A stretch of 64,000 bases of DNA from Pseudomonas fluorescens (GCF_001307155.1 NZ_CP012830.1:5454501-5518500), one strand, 5' to 3'; shown: positions 9,189 to 18,666, numbered from the stretch's first letter. The notes: generated by a model not told the origin, from the letters alone. Numbers and translations are program-made.

Positions 9189-10121
9189 ATGACAGAGTCA
9201 AACCCCTTGCACGTGCAGGCTTTCAACACCGCTGATGTCGCCGAACAGATCCGCGCGACGCCTGGGTGGGTGCAGCACTATCAGCAGATGTCGCCCGGGC
9301 ATTTCGCAGGCCTGGTGCGTTATCTGGACCTGCAAGGCGTGGAGATTTACGAGGAGTGCATGAACACCCGTGTCGAGCAGAATTTCAGCGCGCCGCCGGG
9401 CTCGCTGGCGTTCTGTTTCGATCGCAGTGACAACGCGCTGTATGTGCTGAATGGCGAAAGTCGCAACATCTGGATCACCCCAGAGAACTATCAGGAAGTG
9501 GCCGTGGTGTTCGGCCCGGAATTCGTTCAGCGCAATGGATTGAATGTAGAGCGGCTGGAAGGCCTGTTCATGGCGCCGCTCAACTCGCAGCAGAACGCAT
9601 TGTTCAGCCGCTGGCTGAGCGGCACCCTGACCCGGCTGTCGCACACCATCGATCCGCCAAGCAAGGACGCGCTGACTCAACAGCTGCTGGACGACTGCCT
9701 GTTTATTCTCGACAACGCCTGCGTGTGCCTGGACCAGGGCGCGTTGCAGCGCCGGACAGGGGAGCGAGCGATCATGAAACGGATCGGTGAATGGGCGGCG
9801 GATACGCCGGAAGAGAACCTCAATTTGCTGGAGCTTTCCCAGGTCGCCGAAGTCTCGCTGCGCCAGCTGCAACACGCATTCAAGACCTACACCGGCATGG
9901 CGCCGACGCAATGGCTGCGCCTGCGCCGGCTCAACAGCGCCCGTCGCGAATTGCTCAGCCGCACCGCGACCGACACCACGGTGGCCGAAGTGGCGATGAA
10001 CTGGTCGTTCTGGCACCTTGGGCGGTTTTCCAGCAGCTACCGGGCGCTGTTCAAGGAATTACCGAGTGACACCTTGAAGCGCGCTTGCGCCACTCAGCCG
10101 AATGGGCGCCTGCGCCGTTAA
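9189..10121 (+). CDS. AraC-family transcriptional regulator (EutR-like)
   Basis: 310 residues from ATG 9189; an in-frame GTG at 9171 would add six residues. The N-terminal 200 residues form an effector/cupin-like domain. The C-terminal 100 residues carry the paired helix-turn-helix of AraC: LNLLELSQVAEVSLRQLQHAF and the second helix region TTVAEVAMNWSFWHLGRFSS followed by YRALFKELPSDTL. The layout with a long N-terminal domain resembles EutR and related regulators of amine utilisation. It is divergent from the puuA-like gene and convergent (four-base overlap) with the XRE-cupin gene. Control of the adjacent amine operon is an inference. Confidence 0.83.
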   Translation: MTESNPLHVQAFNTADVAEQIRATPGWVQHYQQMSPGHFAGLVRYLDLQGVEIYEECMNTRVEQNFSAPPGSLAFCFDRSDNALYVLNGESRNIWITPENYQEVAVVFGPEFVQRNGLNVERLEGLFMAPLNSQQNALFSRWLSGTLTRLSHTIDPPSKDALTQQLLDDCLFILDNACVCLDQGALQRRTGERAIMKRIGEWAADTPEENLNLLELSQVAEVSLRQLQHAFKTYTGMAPTQWLRLRRLNSARRELLSRTATDTTVAEVAMNWSFWHLGRFSSSYRALFKELPSDTLKRACATQPNGRLRR

Positions 10122-10714
10122 AATGTCGGCGGGGTAATCACCCATATCACCACTGCATCGACGTCGCCGGGGTTGCCGTAACGGTGGGGCTCCTGGCTGG
10201 AAAAACTGAAGCTGTCGCCTTCGTTGAGCTGGAAATGACGTTCTGCGACCCACAACTCGAAAGTGCCCGACAGCAGATAACCGGCTTCTTCGCCTTCGTG
10301 GCTGTAGCTGTGCTGGCTGTAGGTGCCTGGCGGGAAGCGTGAATGGAGCATTTCCAGCTGACGGTTGGGTTGCGGGGTCAGCAGTTGGTCGACGATGCCG
10401 TCTTCGTAATGCACGCTCATGCGGCTGTTCTTGCGCACCACGTAACCGTGGTCTTCGGGCGCGGTGTTGGCTTCGCTGGCGAAGAACCACTGGATGGTCA
10501 CGCCCAGGCTTCGGGCGATGTTGAACAGCGCGGGGATCGACGGGTAGGCGAGGTTGCGTTCGAGCTGGCTGATGTAGCCTGCCGTCAACTCACTCATGTG
10601 CGCCAGCTCCGCCAGAGTCATGCCCCGACGTTTGCGCAGGCCGCGAATCCGCGTGCCGAGAAAATGCGGTTCGGCGCTGCCGGTGGCGGGCTGTGTCGTG
10701 CTGTTGTTGCTCAT
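10118..10714 (-). CDS. XRE-family regulator with C-terminal cupin (PuuR-like)
   Basis: 198 residues. An N-terminal XRE helix-turn-helix (IRGLRKRRGMTLAELAHMSE, then GYISQLERN) spans about residues 22-75. A cupin sensor domain spans about 120-195, with YSHEGEEAGYLLSG and SFSFSSQEPHRYGNPG as the two cupin motifs. PuuR and many amine or amino-acid regulators share this architecture, usually as repressors. Its 3' end overlaps that of the AraC gene by four bases. It lies upstream of, and may control, the puuA-like operon or the flavin oxidoreductase gene. Confidence 0.85.
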   Translation of the reverse strand: MSNNSTTQPATGSAEPHFLGTRIRGLRKRRGMTLAELAHMSELTAGYISQLERNLAYPSIPALFNIARSLGVTIQWFFASEANTAPEDHGYVVRKNSRMSVHYEDGIVDQLLTPQPNRQLEMLHSRFPPGTYSQHSYSHEGEEAGYLLSGTFELWVAERHFQLNEGDSFSFSSQEPHRYGNPGDVDAVVIWVITPPTF

Positions 10715-10748
10715 GGTGAATTCCGAACCGGGCTGATGAGCGCAATCG

Positions 10749-10774
10749 CTGTGGGAGCAAGCTCGCCCCCACAG
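10749..10774. repeat. REP-like palindrome (tgtgggagcaagctc type)
   Basis: An imperfect inverted repeat with arms ctgtggg and cccacag around gagcaagctc. This is the common Pseudomonas short palindromic unit; a sibling pair occurs at 37046-37136. It lies between the XRE-cupin gene and the end of the flavin oxidoreductase gene, where it may act as a terminator. Confidence 0.6.
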
Positions 10775-10802
10775 GTTATACGGACCCGGAGTATAAACAG
10801 CC

Positions 10803-12764
10803 TCAAAGCTCCCAGGCGACTTTCAAGCCCTCATAAATCGCTTCTTCGGCGGTGCGCGGGGCCAGACAGTCGCCGATCCGCCGAAACTCCACCAGACCTT
10901 GCAGCTCGAGACCCAAGGTGTCCACCGGCTGATGGCCCTGACACAGCACCAGCGTATCGACGTTTTCGAAGAGCATCGGTTCGCCGCTGGCGGTGTGTTG
11001 CAAGTAGACGGTGTTGTCGTCGCAACCGTAAAGCCGCGCATAAGGCGTGATCGGGATGCCCAGCTTATGCAGTTCGCCGGCCAGTTGATCGCGCACGTAC
11101 AGCGGCAGGTTTTCCCCGCAATGAGTGCCGTTGACCGCCAGTTGCACCTGATGCCCGGCGCGCACCAGGCGTTCGGCAATGCCGGGGCCGATCCAGTCAC
11201 AGCGCCAGTCGACCACCACCACTGAACGGCCAATCTGCACCTCATCGCGCAGCACCTGCCAGGCGTCCACCACCTGCAACTCACCGCCACGTTCGAACGC
11301 CGGCCAGTAGGGCTCGGCGCCGGTGGCGACGATCACCATGTCCGGCCGTTCGCGCGCAACCAACGCCCGGTCGACTCGGGTATTGCGCACCACGCGCACG
11401 CCGGCCAGTTCCATCTCGCGCTGGAGGTTGGTGCTGGCACCGCCGAACTCGCTGCGCCGTGGCAACAGTTGCGCCAACAGCACTTGCCCACCGAGTTGCG
11501 AACTGGCCTCGTAGAGCGTCACCTCATGCCCGCGTTGTGCAGCCACGGCAGCGGCTTTCATTCCGGCCGGACCACCGCCGGCAATCATGATGCGTTTGCG
11601 CTGGGTGGTCGCTTGCCGCTGGCCGAACAGCAACTCGCGACCGGTTTCCGGGTGCTGGATACAGGAAATCGGCAGACCTTTGTGGAAATGCCCGATACAT
11701 GCCTGATTGCAGGCGATGCAGGCCCGCACATCTTCGGCGCGCCCGGCGTCGGTCTTGTTGGGCATTTGTGGGTCGCAAATCAGCGCACGGGTCATGCCGC
11801 ACACATCGGCCTGGCCACGCGCCAGAATCAGTTCGGCTTCCTGTGGCTGGTTAATGCGCCCGGTGACAAACAACGGAATACTCAGGCTGGCCTTGAAGGT
11901 TCCGGCTTCCTTGGCCAGGTAGGCGGCTTCGATCGCCATCGGCGGCACGATATGCACCGCGCCACCCAACGATGCCGAGGTGCCGGCGACGATGTGCACG
12001 TAATCCAGCTGCGCTTGCAGCGATTGGACTGCTTGCAGCGACTCGTCTTCAGTGAGCCCCTCCGGGTCGCGCTCATCGGCGGAAATGCGCAAGCCGATGA
12101 TGAACTGCTCGTCGGTGTTGGCGCGCACGGCGGCGATCACTTCGCGCAAAAAGCGCAGGCGCTGTTGCAGGTCACCGTTGTAGTCGTCGGTGCGGCGGTT
12201 GACCCGTGGGTTGATGAATTGCGCCGGCAGGTAACCATGGCTGGCGACCACTTCGACGCCGTCCAGCCCGGCCTGATACAGGCGCCTGGCAGCGGCACCA
12301 TAACCGGCGACGATCTCGTCGATCATCGCTTGATCAAGCGCGCGCGGCATCACCCGAAAACGCTCGTTGGGTACTGCCGAAGGCGAATAGGCAACCGCCA
12401 GCAATCCATCGCTGGACTCCATGATCTCGCGTCCGGGATGGAAAATCTGCGAGAGCACCACGGTGCCGTGGGCATGGCAGCTTTGCGCGAGTTTCCGATA
12501 GCCCTCGATGCAGGCGTCGTCGGTCGCCATCAGCACATGCGAGGTGTAGCGCGCACTGTCATGCACACCGGCCACTTGCAACACGATCAACCCGACACCG
12601 CCTTCGGCGCGCGCCTTGTGATAGGCGATCAGTTGTTCATTGACCAGGTTGTCGGTGGGCATCGAGGTGTCATGCCCGCTGGACATGATGCGGTTTTTCA
12701 GGCGTTTGCCACGAATCTGCAAGGGTTCGAACAGATGCGCAAAGGCTGGGGTCGAGGTCGGCAT
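10803..12764 (-). CDS. NADH:flavin oxidoreductase with 4Fe-4S and FAD domains (2,4-dienoyl-CoA reductase/N-demethylase family)
   Basis: 653 residues, the full length of the FadH/trimethylamine dehydrogenase/N-methylproline demethylase family. Residues 1-350 form an Old-Yellow-Enzyme FMN barrel (HDTSMP, QIFHPGRE, VVASHGYLPAQFINPRVNRR). A cysteine cluster beginning CIACNQACIG near residue 345 binds 4Fe-4S. The C-terminal half has the FAD motif IAGGGPAGMKAAA near 395 and an NAD-type Rossmann segment. Placement among polyamine and BetI-like genes, rather than fatty-acid genes, suggests demethylation or oxidation of an N-methylated amine; the substrate is inferred, not shown. GGAG precedes ATG 12764 by ten bases. 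Confidence 0.8.
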   Translation of the reverse strand: MPTSTPAFAHLFEPLQIRGKRLKNRIMSSGHDTSMPTDNLVNEQLIAYHKARAEGGVGLIVLQVAGVHDSARYTSHVLMATDDACIEGYRKLAQSCHAHGTVVLSQIFHPGREIMESSDGLLAVAYSPSAVPNERFRVMPRALDQAMIDEIVAGYGAAARRLYQAGLDGVEVVASHGYLPAQFINPRVNRRTDDYNGDLQQRLRFLREVIAAVRANTDEQFIIGLRISADERDPEGLTEDESLQAVQSLQAQLDYVHIVAGTSASLGGAVHIVPPMAIEAAYLAKEAGTFKASLSIPLFVTGRINQPQEAELILARGQADVCGMTRALICDPQMPNKTDAGRAEDVRACIACNQACIGHFHKGLPISCIQHPETGRELLFGQRQATTQRKRIMIAGGGPAGMKAAAVAAQRGHEVTLYEASSQLGGQVLLAQLLPRRSEFGGASTNLQREMELAGVRVVRNTRVDRALVARERPDMVIVATGAEPYWPAFERGGELQVVDAWQVLRDEVQIGRSVVVVDWRCDWIGPGIAERLVRAGHQVQLAVNGTHCGENLPLYVRDQLAGELHKLGIPITPYARLYGCDDNTVYLQHTASGEPMLFENVDTLVLCQGHQPVDTLGLELQGLVEFRRIGDCLAPRTAEEAIYEGLKVAWEL

Positions 12765-12981
12765 GGTACGGGTACTCCAGGCGGGCTGAAGCCGAAAGGC
12801 CGGGTTTTCGGCGTTGTTATTATTTCACTATAGAAATTTACCGCAAGTAAAAAATCAACTTGTTTTTTTACTTGTGCTTGCAGTAGCTTGTTTTGGCGCC
12901 CACTCCTGGGGCGAACCTCACCACAATAAAAAATGGGTCACGCCGGCATTGCCTGAGTGACACCTGCACGAGGAACCACTG

Positions 12982-14031
12982 ATGAAATCGAACACGCTCA
13001 AGCACGGTTTTTATCCCTTGTTGTTGACCTTGGCCATTGGCCTTGGCAACGCTCAGGCAGCACCAGAGATGGTGGTGGTAGGTTACGGCGGAGCCGGACA
13101 AAAAGCCCAGGATGTGGCGTTCTTCCAACCCTTCAGCACGGCGGATCGGAGCAAGCTGATCCAGAGCGAATACAACGGCGAAATGGCCCGGATCAAAGTG
13201 ATGGTCGACACCGGCAACGTCGATTGGGACGTGGTGCAGATCGAAGGCCCGGACCTGATGCGCGGCTGCGACGAAGGCATGTACGAACGCCTGGACTGGA
13301 AGAGCCTGGGGCACGCCGAGCAGTTGATCCCCGAGGCCGCGCAGGAATGCGGTTCCGCCGCGCTGGTCTGGAGCGTGGCGATTGCCTACGACACCCAGAA
13401 GCTGGCGCAGGCCCCGACCTCATGGGCCGACTTCTGGGATGTGCAGAAATTCCCCGGCAAACGCGGGCTGCGCAAACGTGCGGTGTACAACCTGGAGTTC
13501 GCTTTGCTGGCGGACGGGGTGAAAGTCGAGGACGTGTACAAGGTGCTGAGCACCCCGCAAGGCGTCGACCGGGCGTTCGCCAAGCTCACTGAACTCAAGC
13601 CGCATATCCAGTGGTGGGAAGCCGGTGCACAACCGGCGCAATGGTTGACCGCCGGTGATGTGGTGATGACCTCGACCTACAGCGGGCGGGTGGCCGCTGC
13701 TGCGCAAAGCGGCAGTCACCTCGGGCTGGTCTGGCCGGGCAGCCTGTACGGCATGGACTACTGGGCGATCATCAAGGGTTCCAGACACGTCGATCAGGCC
13801 AAGCGTTTTATCGCCTTCGCCAATCAGCCGGATGCCCAGGTCAAGTATGTCGAGCAGATTCCTTATGGCCCGACCAATACCCAGGCCGCCGCCCGACTGG
13901 ACAGCAAACTGGCGCAATGGGTGCCGACTGCGCCGCAAAACCTCAAGGGTGCACTGTCGATGAACGTGGCGTTCTGGGTCGATCACGGCGAGGAGCTTGA
14001 AGAGCGCTTCAACGCCTGGGCCAGCAAGTAA
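12982..14031 (+). CDS. Periplasmic substrate-binding protein, polyamine-type (PotD/PotF superfamily)
   Basis: 349 residues. The signal peptide has core FYPLLLTLAIGLGNAQA. The mature protein begins MVVVGYGGAGQKAQ and has family features DVVQIEGPDLMRGCDEG and SGRVAAAAQSGSHLGLVWPG. It belongs to the extracellular solute-binding family 1/8 group that includes spermidine/putrescine receptors. It is divergent from the flavin oxidoreductase (217-base gap) and no permease follows, so it is a solitary receptor. The ligand could be the same amine that the oxidoreductase uses. GAGGAA is placed normally before ATG 12982. Confidence 0.82.
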   Translation: MKSNTLKHGFYPLLLTLAIGLGNAQAAPEMVVVGYGGAGQKAQDVAFFQPFSTADRSKLIQSEYNGEMARIKVMVDTGNVDWDVVQIEGPDLMRGCDEGMYERLDWKSLGHAEQLIPEAAQECGSAALVWSVAIAYDTQKLAQAPTSWADFWDVQKFPGKRGLRKRAVYNLEFALLADGVKVEDVYKVLSTPQGVDRAFAKLTELKPHIQWWEAGAQPAQWLTAGDVVMTSTYSGRVAAAAQSGSHLGLVWPGSLYGMDYWAIIKGSRHVDQAKRFIAFANQPDAQVKYVEQIPYGPTNTQAAARLDSKLAQWVPTAPQNLKGALSMNVAFWVDHGEELEERFNAWASK

Positions 14032-14172
14032 TTGCAACGGGGTGACTAACCGAGCCGTGCGGGAAAACCCGGGATCTGACGCTGGAGACTTTTGTCGCTC
14101 TTGCTGTACAGTCGTTTAGCTCGCGGTCTTCCCGACCGTGGCCCCAACGATTGATCCAGGAGAATGTCGCGC

Positions 14173-14820
14173 ATGAGTCAGGAAGCCCGTTTTTCCCGCA
14201 TGGAGCCGGAGTTGCGCAAGGCCAATCTGATCGAGGCGACGCTGGTGTGCCTCAAGCGGCATGGTTTCCAGGGCGCATCGATCCGCAAGATTTCCGCCGA
14301 GGCCGGGGTTTCGGTCGGGCTGATCAGCCATCACTATTCGGGCAAGGACGAACTGGTGGCCGAAGCCTACATGTCGATCACCGGACGAGTCATGAGCCTG
14401 CTGCGCGAGGCCATGGAACAGGCTGCACCGAATGCCCGCGAGCGTTTGTCGGCGTTCTTCCGCGGCTCGTTTTCCGCCGAGATATTGGACCCGCAACTGC
14501 TGGACGCCTGGCTGGCGTTCTGGGGCGCGGTCAAGACCGCAGAGGCAATCAACCAGGCGCACGATCAATCCTATGGCGAGTACCGCGGCATACTGCGCAA
14601 GGTACTGATGGAGTTGGCGCAGGAGGAGGGCTGGGAACACTTCGACGCCGATCTTGCGGCCATCAGCCTCAGTGCCTTGCTCGACGGCTTGTGGCTGGAG
14701 TCGGGACTCAACCCGGGGACCTTTACCCCGGAGCAGGGCATGCAGATTTGCGAAGCCTGGGTCGACGGTTTACAGGCCGGTGGGCGCCAGCGTTTTTGCT
14801 TGCAGACGACTGACTGTTGA
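14173..14820 (+). CDS. TetR-family regulator, BetI-like
   Basis: 215 residues from ATG 14173, chosen because the SD sequence aggaga (14158-14163) sits nine bases before it; the in-frame ATG at 14164 directly abuts the SD. The N-terminal helix-turn-helix is ASIRKISAEAGVSVGLISHH (about residues 38-57). The C-terminal ligand domain has AWLAFWGAVKT, similar to the TWLAFWA segment of BetI. BetI represses choline/betaine genes; a role with the nearby quaternary- or polyamine-related genes is likely but unproven. It follows the solute-binding gene by 140 bases. Confidence 0.83.
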   Translation: MSQEARFSRMEPELRKANLIEATLVCLKRHGFQGASIRKISAEAGVSVGLISHHYSGKDELVAEAYMSITGRVMSLLREAMEQAAPNARERLSAFFRGSFSAEILDPQLLDAWLAFWGAVKTAEAINQAHDQSYGEYRGILRKVLMELAQEEGWEHFDADLAAISLSALLDGLWLESGLNPGTFTPEQGMQICEAWVDGLQAGGRQRFCLQTTDC

Positions 14821-14912
14821 TCGCCCGTTCAGCAATGGATACTCTCTGGCGCCAGTGCAGGAAAAAACTCTAATAAGAAACACGCCTTCGGGCATACGCA
14901 GGACTCCAAGCG

Positions 14913-15629
14913 ATGGCTCCTCGGGTACTGATCGTCGATGACGATCCGCTGATTCGCGAACTGCTGCACGCCTACCTATCCCAGGAAGGTTATGAGGTGC
15001 ATTGCGCCGCCACGGCGGAACTCGCCGAAACCTTTCTGGCGAGCCAGACGGTCGATCTGGTGATGCTCGATATTCGCTTGCCGGGCAAGGACGGCCTGAC
15101 CCTGACCCGGGAACTGCGGGTCCGTTCGGAAGTCGGGATCATTCTGATCACCGGACGTAACGATGAAATCGACCGTATCGTCGGCCTTGAATGCGGCGCC
15201 GATGACTATGTGATCAAACCCCTTAATCCACGCGAACTGGTGTCCCGGGCAAAAAACCTGGTGCGCCGGGTTCGTCATGCCCAAACGCCGCAACCGGTTG
15301 TAGCGATTCCTCGGCCGGTCAAGCAGTTTGCCGCCTGGGCGCTGGACACTGACCGCCGACGGCTGATCGACCGCTCTGGCAGCGAAACCCTGCTGACCCA
15401 TGGCGAGTACCAGTTGCTCAGCGTATTCCTGCGCAACAGCGGCCACACCTTGAGCCGTGACCAATTGATGGACCAGATCCGCAACCGCGAGTGGGTGCCC
15501 AACGATCGTTCCATCGATGTGCTGGTCGGGCGCTTGCGGCGCAAGTTGAACGACGATCCGGCCGAGCCGCAATTGATCATCACCATCCACGGCGCCGGTT
15601 ACCTGTTCACCGCCAGCGTCGCGGCCTGA
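14913..15629 (+). CDS. aruR: OmpR-family response regulator, AruR-like
   Basis: 238 residues. The receiver domain has acidic residues IVDDDP at 7-12 and phospho-acceptor Asp53 in VMLDIRLPG, with conserved Lys in VIKPLNP near residue 106. A winged-helix DNA-binding domain occupies 140-235, with RSIDVLVGRLRRKLNDDP as recognition region. It is followed by a periplasmic binding protein and a hybrid kinase, then the permease and arginine transaminase genes. That matches the P. aeruginosa order aruR-aruS-permease-acyl-CoA genes-aruI-aruH. AruR there activates the arginine transaminase pathway. Identity is by synteny and family, not by alignment. Confidence 0.68.
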   Translation: MAPRVLIVDDDPLIRELLHAYLSQEGYEVHCAATAELAETFLASQTVDLVMLDIRLPGKDGLTLTRELRVRSEVGIILITGRNDEIDRIVGLECGADDYVIKPLNPRELVSRAKNLVRRVRHAQTPQPVVAIPRPVKQFAAWALDTDRRRLIDRSGSETLLTHGEYQLLSVFLRNSGHTLSRDQLMDQIRNREWVPNDRSIDVLVGRLRRKLNDDPAEPQLIITIHGAGYLFTASVAA

Positions 15630-15634
15630 GCCAT

Positions 15635-16408
15635 ATGTTGCGGCTGTTTTGGCTGATGTTGGCGCTGTTGTCCAACAACGCGATAGCGGCGGAAAAGGTT
15701 CGCTACTGCGATTATCCGGTGTACCCGCCAATCTCCTGGAGCGACGGCAAACAGGTCCGCGGCCTGGCCCCCAGCGTGGTGAAAAACCTTTTCGGGCAAC
15801 TGGGCTACGAGGTCGAGATCGTCGTGCTGGGCAACTGGAAACGCTGCCTGCTGGACGCTGCCGAGGGCCGGGTCGACGTGGTGCTGGCCTACAGCACTGT
15901 GCAACGCGAGGAGAGCATGGTTTTTTCGACGGTGCCGGTGTTGCGCGAAGAGGTCGCGCTGTTCACCAATCGTCAGCATCCGGTGAAGTTCGAACGCCTG
16001 GAGGACTTGGCCAATTACCGTGGCGGGCTGTTGTTCGGTGAAAGCTACGGCGTGGATTTCGATCGCTTGGTCGCCCAACACCAGAACATCGAATGGGTGT
16101 CCGACAGTAGCCAGAACTTCGGCAAACTGATTCGCGGGCGCATCGACTTCATCACGTCGGAACGGCGCACCGGGCAGTTGTACGTCGAAAACCTGCCAGG
16201 GGCGCAAGACATCGTGGCCTTGCCTAACGCCTTGAGCGTGGACTATCTGCGGGTTGCGGTGTCACGCCGTTCCCCGCTGGCCAGCCGCATGCCGGACATC
16301 GATGCGCAGTTGAAGCGGATGGTCGATGCCGGGGACATCGACCGTTGGCTGAACGAAAGTGAAGTCACCTACCGCGACATGATCAACCTGCCGGCAGATG
16401 CGCAATGA
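15635..16408 (+). CDS. Periplasmic substrate-binding (SBP_bac_3-type) sensor partner of the AruS-like kinase
   Basis: 257 residues from ATG 15635, six bases after the response-regulator stop; longer upstream readings run into that gene. The signal peptide is LFWLMLALLSNNAIA, cleaved before AEKVRYCDYPVYPPISW, which is the typical start of family-3 solute-binding proteins. It ends in a four-base ATGA overlap with the hybrid kinase start. No transporter genes are near, so its job is probably ligand sensing (as with TorT-like partners), presenting arginine or a derivative to the kinase. That role is inferred from operon position. Confidence 0.78.
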   Translation: MLRLFWLMLALLSNNAIAAEKVRYCDYPVYPPISWSDGKQVRGLAPSVVKNLFGQLGYEVEIVVLGNWKRCLLDAAEGRVDVVLAYSTVQREESMVFSTVPVLREEVALFTNRQHPVKFERLEDLANYRGGLLFGESYGVDFDRLVAQHQNIEWVSDSSQNFGKLIRGRIDFITSERRTGQLYVENLPGAQDIVALPNALSVDYLRVAVSRRSPLASRMPDIDAQLKRMVDAGDIDRWLNESEVTYRDMINLPADAQ

Positions 16409-18666
16409 TCCGCGCACGGCCCGGCGGACTGTTGCGGCGCCTGCTGCTGTTCATTCTGTTGTTCAGCCTGTGTTTCACCGTACTGGCGAGCACCGTGCAA
16501 CTGTATTTCGAGTACCGCCGCGAGATGCGTGACATCGACTCGCGCATGGAGCTGATTCGCGCCGGTTACCTGGCCAGCCTGGAGCGCAGCCTCTGGGACC
16601 TGAACCAGGAACAGTTGAATGTGCAACTGCGCGGCCTGGTGGACTTTTCCGATGTGGCTCGGGTTCATCTGACCAGCCCGGACTTCGATCTGCTGCAAGG
16701 CAACCAGGCCCCGATCGGACCGTTGCGCGTCGAGCGCTTTGAACTGGACTATCAACCGCCAGCAGGTCCCGTGCGGCATCTGGGGCAATTGGAAGTCAGC
16801 ACCGATCTGGGCGCGGTGCATCAGCGGCTGTTCGCCACCGGTTTGACCAGTCTGTTGTGGATGAGCGTATTTCTCTGCGGGTTGGCGGTGGCCCTGTCGG
16901 GGTTGTTCTATCGTCTGGTCACGCGGCACCTGCAAGTCATGGCCGGGTTTGCCCGGCGCATCGCGGCGGGTGAGTGGCATGAGCCTTTGCATCTGGACAA
17001 GAGCCGCGGCGTCAACGAAGACGAAATCGACACGGTGGCCCATGCGCTGGACGATATGCGCCGGGCGATCCTCAGTGACATTGATCGGCGCGAAACCGAT
17101 CGCTTGGCGTTGCAGGATAACCGCGATGAACTGCTGAGAATGGTCGAACGCCGCACGGCCAGCCTGATGCGCGCCAAGGACGAAGCCGAAGCGGCCAACC
17201 TCGCCAAGTCGCGGTTTCTGGCGACCATGAGCCACGAACTGCGCACACCGCTCAATGGCATCCTCGGCATGGCCGAGTTGCTGCGTGGCGCCAGTCTTGA
17301 CGAGCGCGACGGTAAACGTCTGGATGCGCTGTACAAGGCCGGCGAAGGGTTGCTGACGATTCTCAACGAAGTGCTGTATTTCGCCCGGCTGGAAGAGGGT
17401 GAAACCCACCCGGAACCGGTCGATTTCTCGATCCGGCACTTGCTCGACGAGGTGCTGACGCTGCTGGAACCGCGTGCGCTGAGCAACGACACGACACTGC
17501 ATTGCCGGATCGATCCGCAGGTCGCCGACCGGCAGCACGGTGCCGAGCAGTTCTTGCGTCAGGTGTTGAGCAACCTGCTGGCCAACGCGATCAAGTTCAC
17601 CGAAGGCGGGCGGGTCAGCGTCGAAGTCACGTTGCTGGCGCAAGATTCGGGGCAAGCCGGCCAACGGCTGCGGCTGAGCGTGACCGACAACGGCATCGGC
17701 ATTGCTCCGGCGATGCAGGCAAAGATTTTCGAACGCTTCACTCAGGCCAGCGAAGATGTTGCGCAACGGTTTGGCGGTACCGGCCTGGGCCTGGCCATCA
17801 GCAAACACCTGGTGGAGCAACTCGGTGGACAGATCGGTGTTCAGAGCGAGAGGGGGCAGGGTAGCTGTTTCTGGTTCGAGCTGACGTTGCAACCGGCCAC
17901 CGGCATGATCGATGTAGTGTCGAGCAGCGCAGCGGGTCACGTGCTGAACGTTCTGGTGGTCGAGGACGTGGCGCTGAACCGTGACGTGGTCAGCGGCTTG
18001 CTGCAACGCGACGGGCATCAGGTCTGGCTCGCCGAAGAGGCCGAACAGGCGCTGGCGCAATGCGCGAGCCAGACCTTCGATTTGATCCTGCTCGATGTGC
18101 ACCTGCCGGGTATCAGCGGCGTCGAGTTGTGCAAACTGATTCGCAGCAGCGCCGGGCCGAACCGTCATAGCCGGATTTTTGCCCTGACGGCCAGCGTGCA
18201 ACCGGCGTTGGTGCGCGGTTATCTGGATGTCGGCATGGACGGCATTCTCGCCAAACCCTTGAAGCTCGAAAACCTGCGGCAGGCGCTGGCCGGGCAGTCG
18301 CCAATTCCCGAGCCGCAACCCAATGACGAGGCGATGGATTGGCCGCTGTTACAGACTCACCGGACCTTGCTCGGTGAGCAGAAGGTTCAGGGATTGCTCG
18401 CGGTGTTGCGCAATTCGATCACTCAGCATCAAGAGGCGTTAACGGAGGCCATCGAGGCCGACGATTGCACCGAAGTCGCCCACCTGGCGCATCGCTTGGC
18501 TGGCAGTAGCGACTCATTGGGCTTTCGCGCACTGGCCAATGTGCTGCGTTTGTTGGAAGAGGCGGCGCTGGTCAACGATGAGCCGGCGTTGCGGGCGTTG
18601 GCGCCGCAGGTGCATGAGCAATTGCAGCATTCGCAACAGACGCTGGCCGAGCTGTTGAACGCCTGA
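16405..18666 (+). CDS. aruS: Hybrid sensor histidine kinase, AruS-like
   Basis: 753 residues. A transmembrane helix at about 10-32, a periplasmic loop, a second helix at about 148-172 and a HAMP linker lead to HisKA with SHELRTPLNG (His near 276). An HATPase domain follows, with N box LSNLLANAIKFTEG and G boxes DNGIGI and GGTGLGLAIS. A receiver domain at about 512-635 has Asp in LILLDVHLPG, and a C-terminal HPt domain has His in AHLAHRLAGSSDSLG near 695. This is a full phosphorelay chain that would pass phosphate to the OmpR-type regulator upstream. It overlaps the binding-protein gene by four bases. It is called AruS by its position before the arginine transaminase genes. Confidence 0.7.
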   Translation: MIRARPGGLLRRLLLFILLFSLCFTVLASTVQLYFEYRREMRDIDSRMELIRAGYLASLERSLWDLNQEQLNVQLRGLVDFSDVARVHLTSPDFDLLQGNQAPIGPLRVERFELDYQPPAGPVRHLGQLEVSTDLGAVHQRLFATGLTSLLWMSVFLCGLAVALSGLFYRLVTRHLQVMAGFARRIAAGEWHEPLHLDKSRGVNEDEIDTVAHALDDMRRAILSDIDRRETDRLALQDNRDELLRMVERRTASLMRAKDEAEAANLAKSRFLATMSHELRTPLNGILGMAELLRGASLDERDGKRLDALYKAGEGLLTILNEVLYFARLEEGETHPEPVDFSIRHLLDEVLTLLEPRALSNDTTLHCRIDPQVADRQHGAEQFLRQVLSNLLANAIKFTEGGRVSVEVTLLAQDSGQAGQRLRLSVTDNGIGIAPAMQAKIFERFTQASEDVAQRFGGTGLGLAISKHLVEQLGGQIGVQSERGQGSCFWFELTLQPATGMIDVVSSSAAGHVLNVLVVEDVALNRDVVSGLLQRDGHQVWLAEEAEQALAQCASQTFDLILLDVHLPGISGVELCKLIRSSAGPNRHSRIFALTASVQPALVRGYLDVGMDGILAKPLKLENLRQALAGQSPIPEPQPNDEAMDWPLLQTHRTLLGEQKVQGLLAVLRNSITQHQEALTEAIEADDCTEVAHLAHRLAGSSDSLGFRALANVLRLLEEAALVNDEPALRALAPQVHEQLQHSQQTLAELLNA

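Noticed and set aside
11469..12833. 454-residue plus-strand frame
   Set aside because: It is a shadow of the flavin oxidoreductase gene on the minus strand, lacking any motif.
16369..18318. 649-residue minus-strand frame
   Set aside because: It is an antisense shadow of the hybrid kinase gene, low in recognisable domains and rich in Gln/Arg as expected from high-GC antisense.
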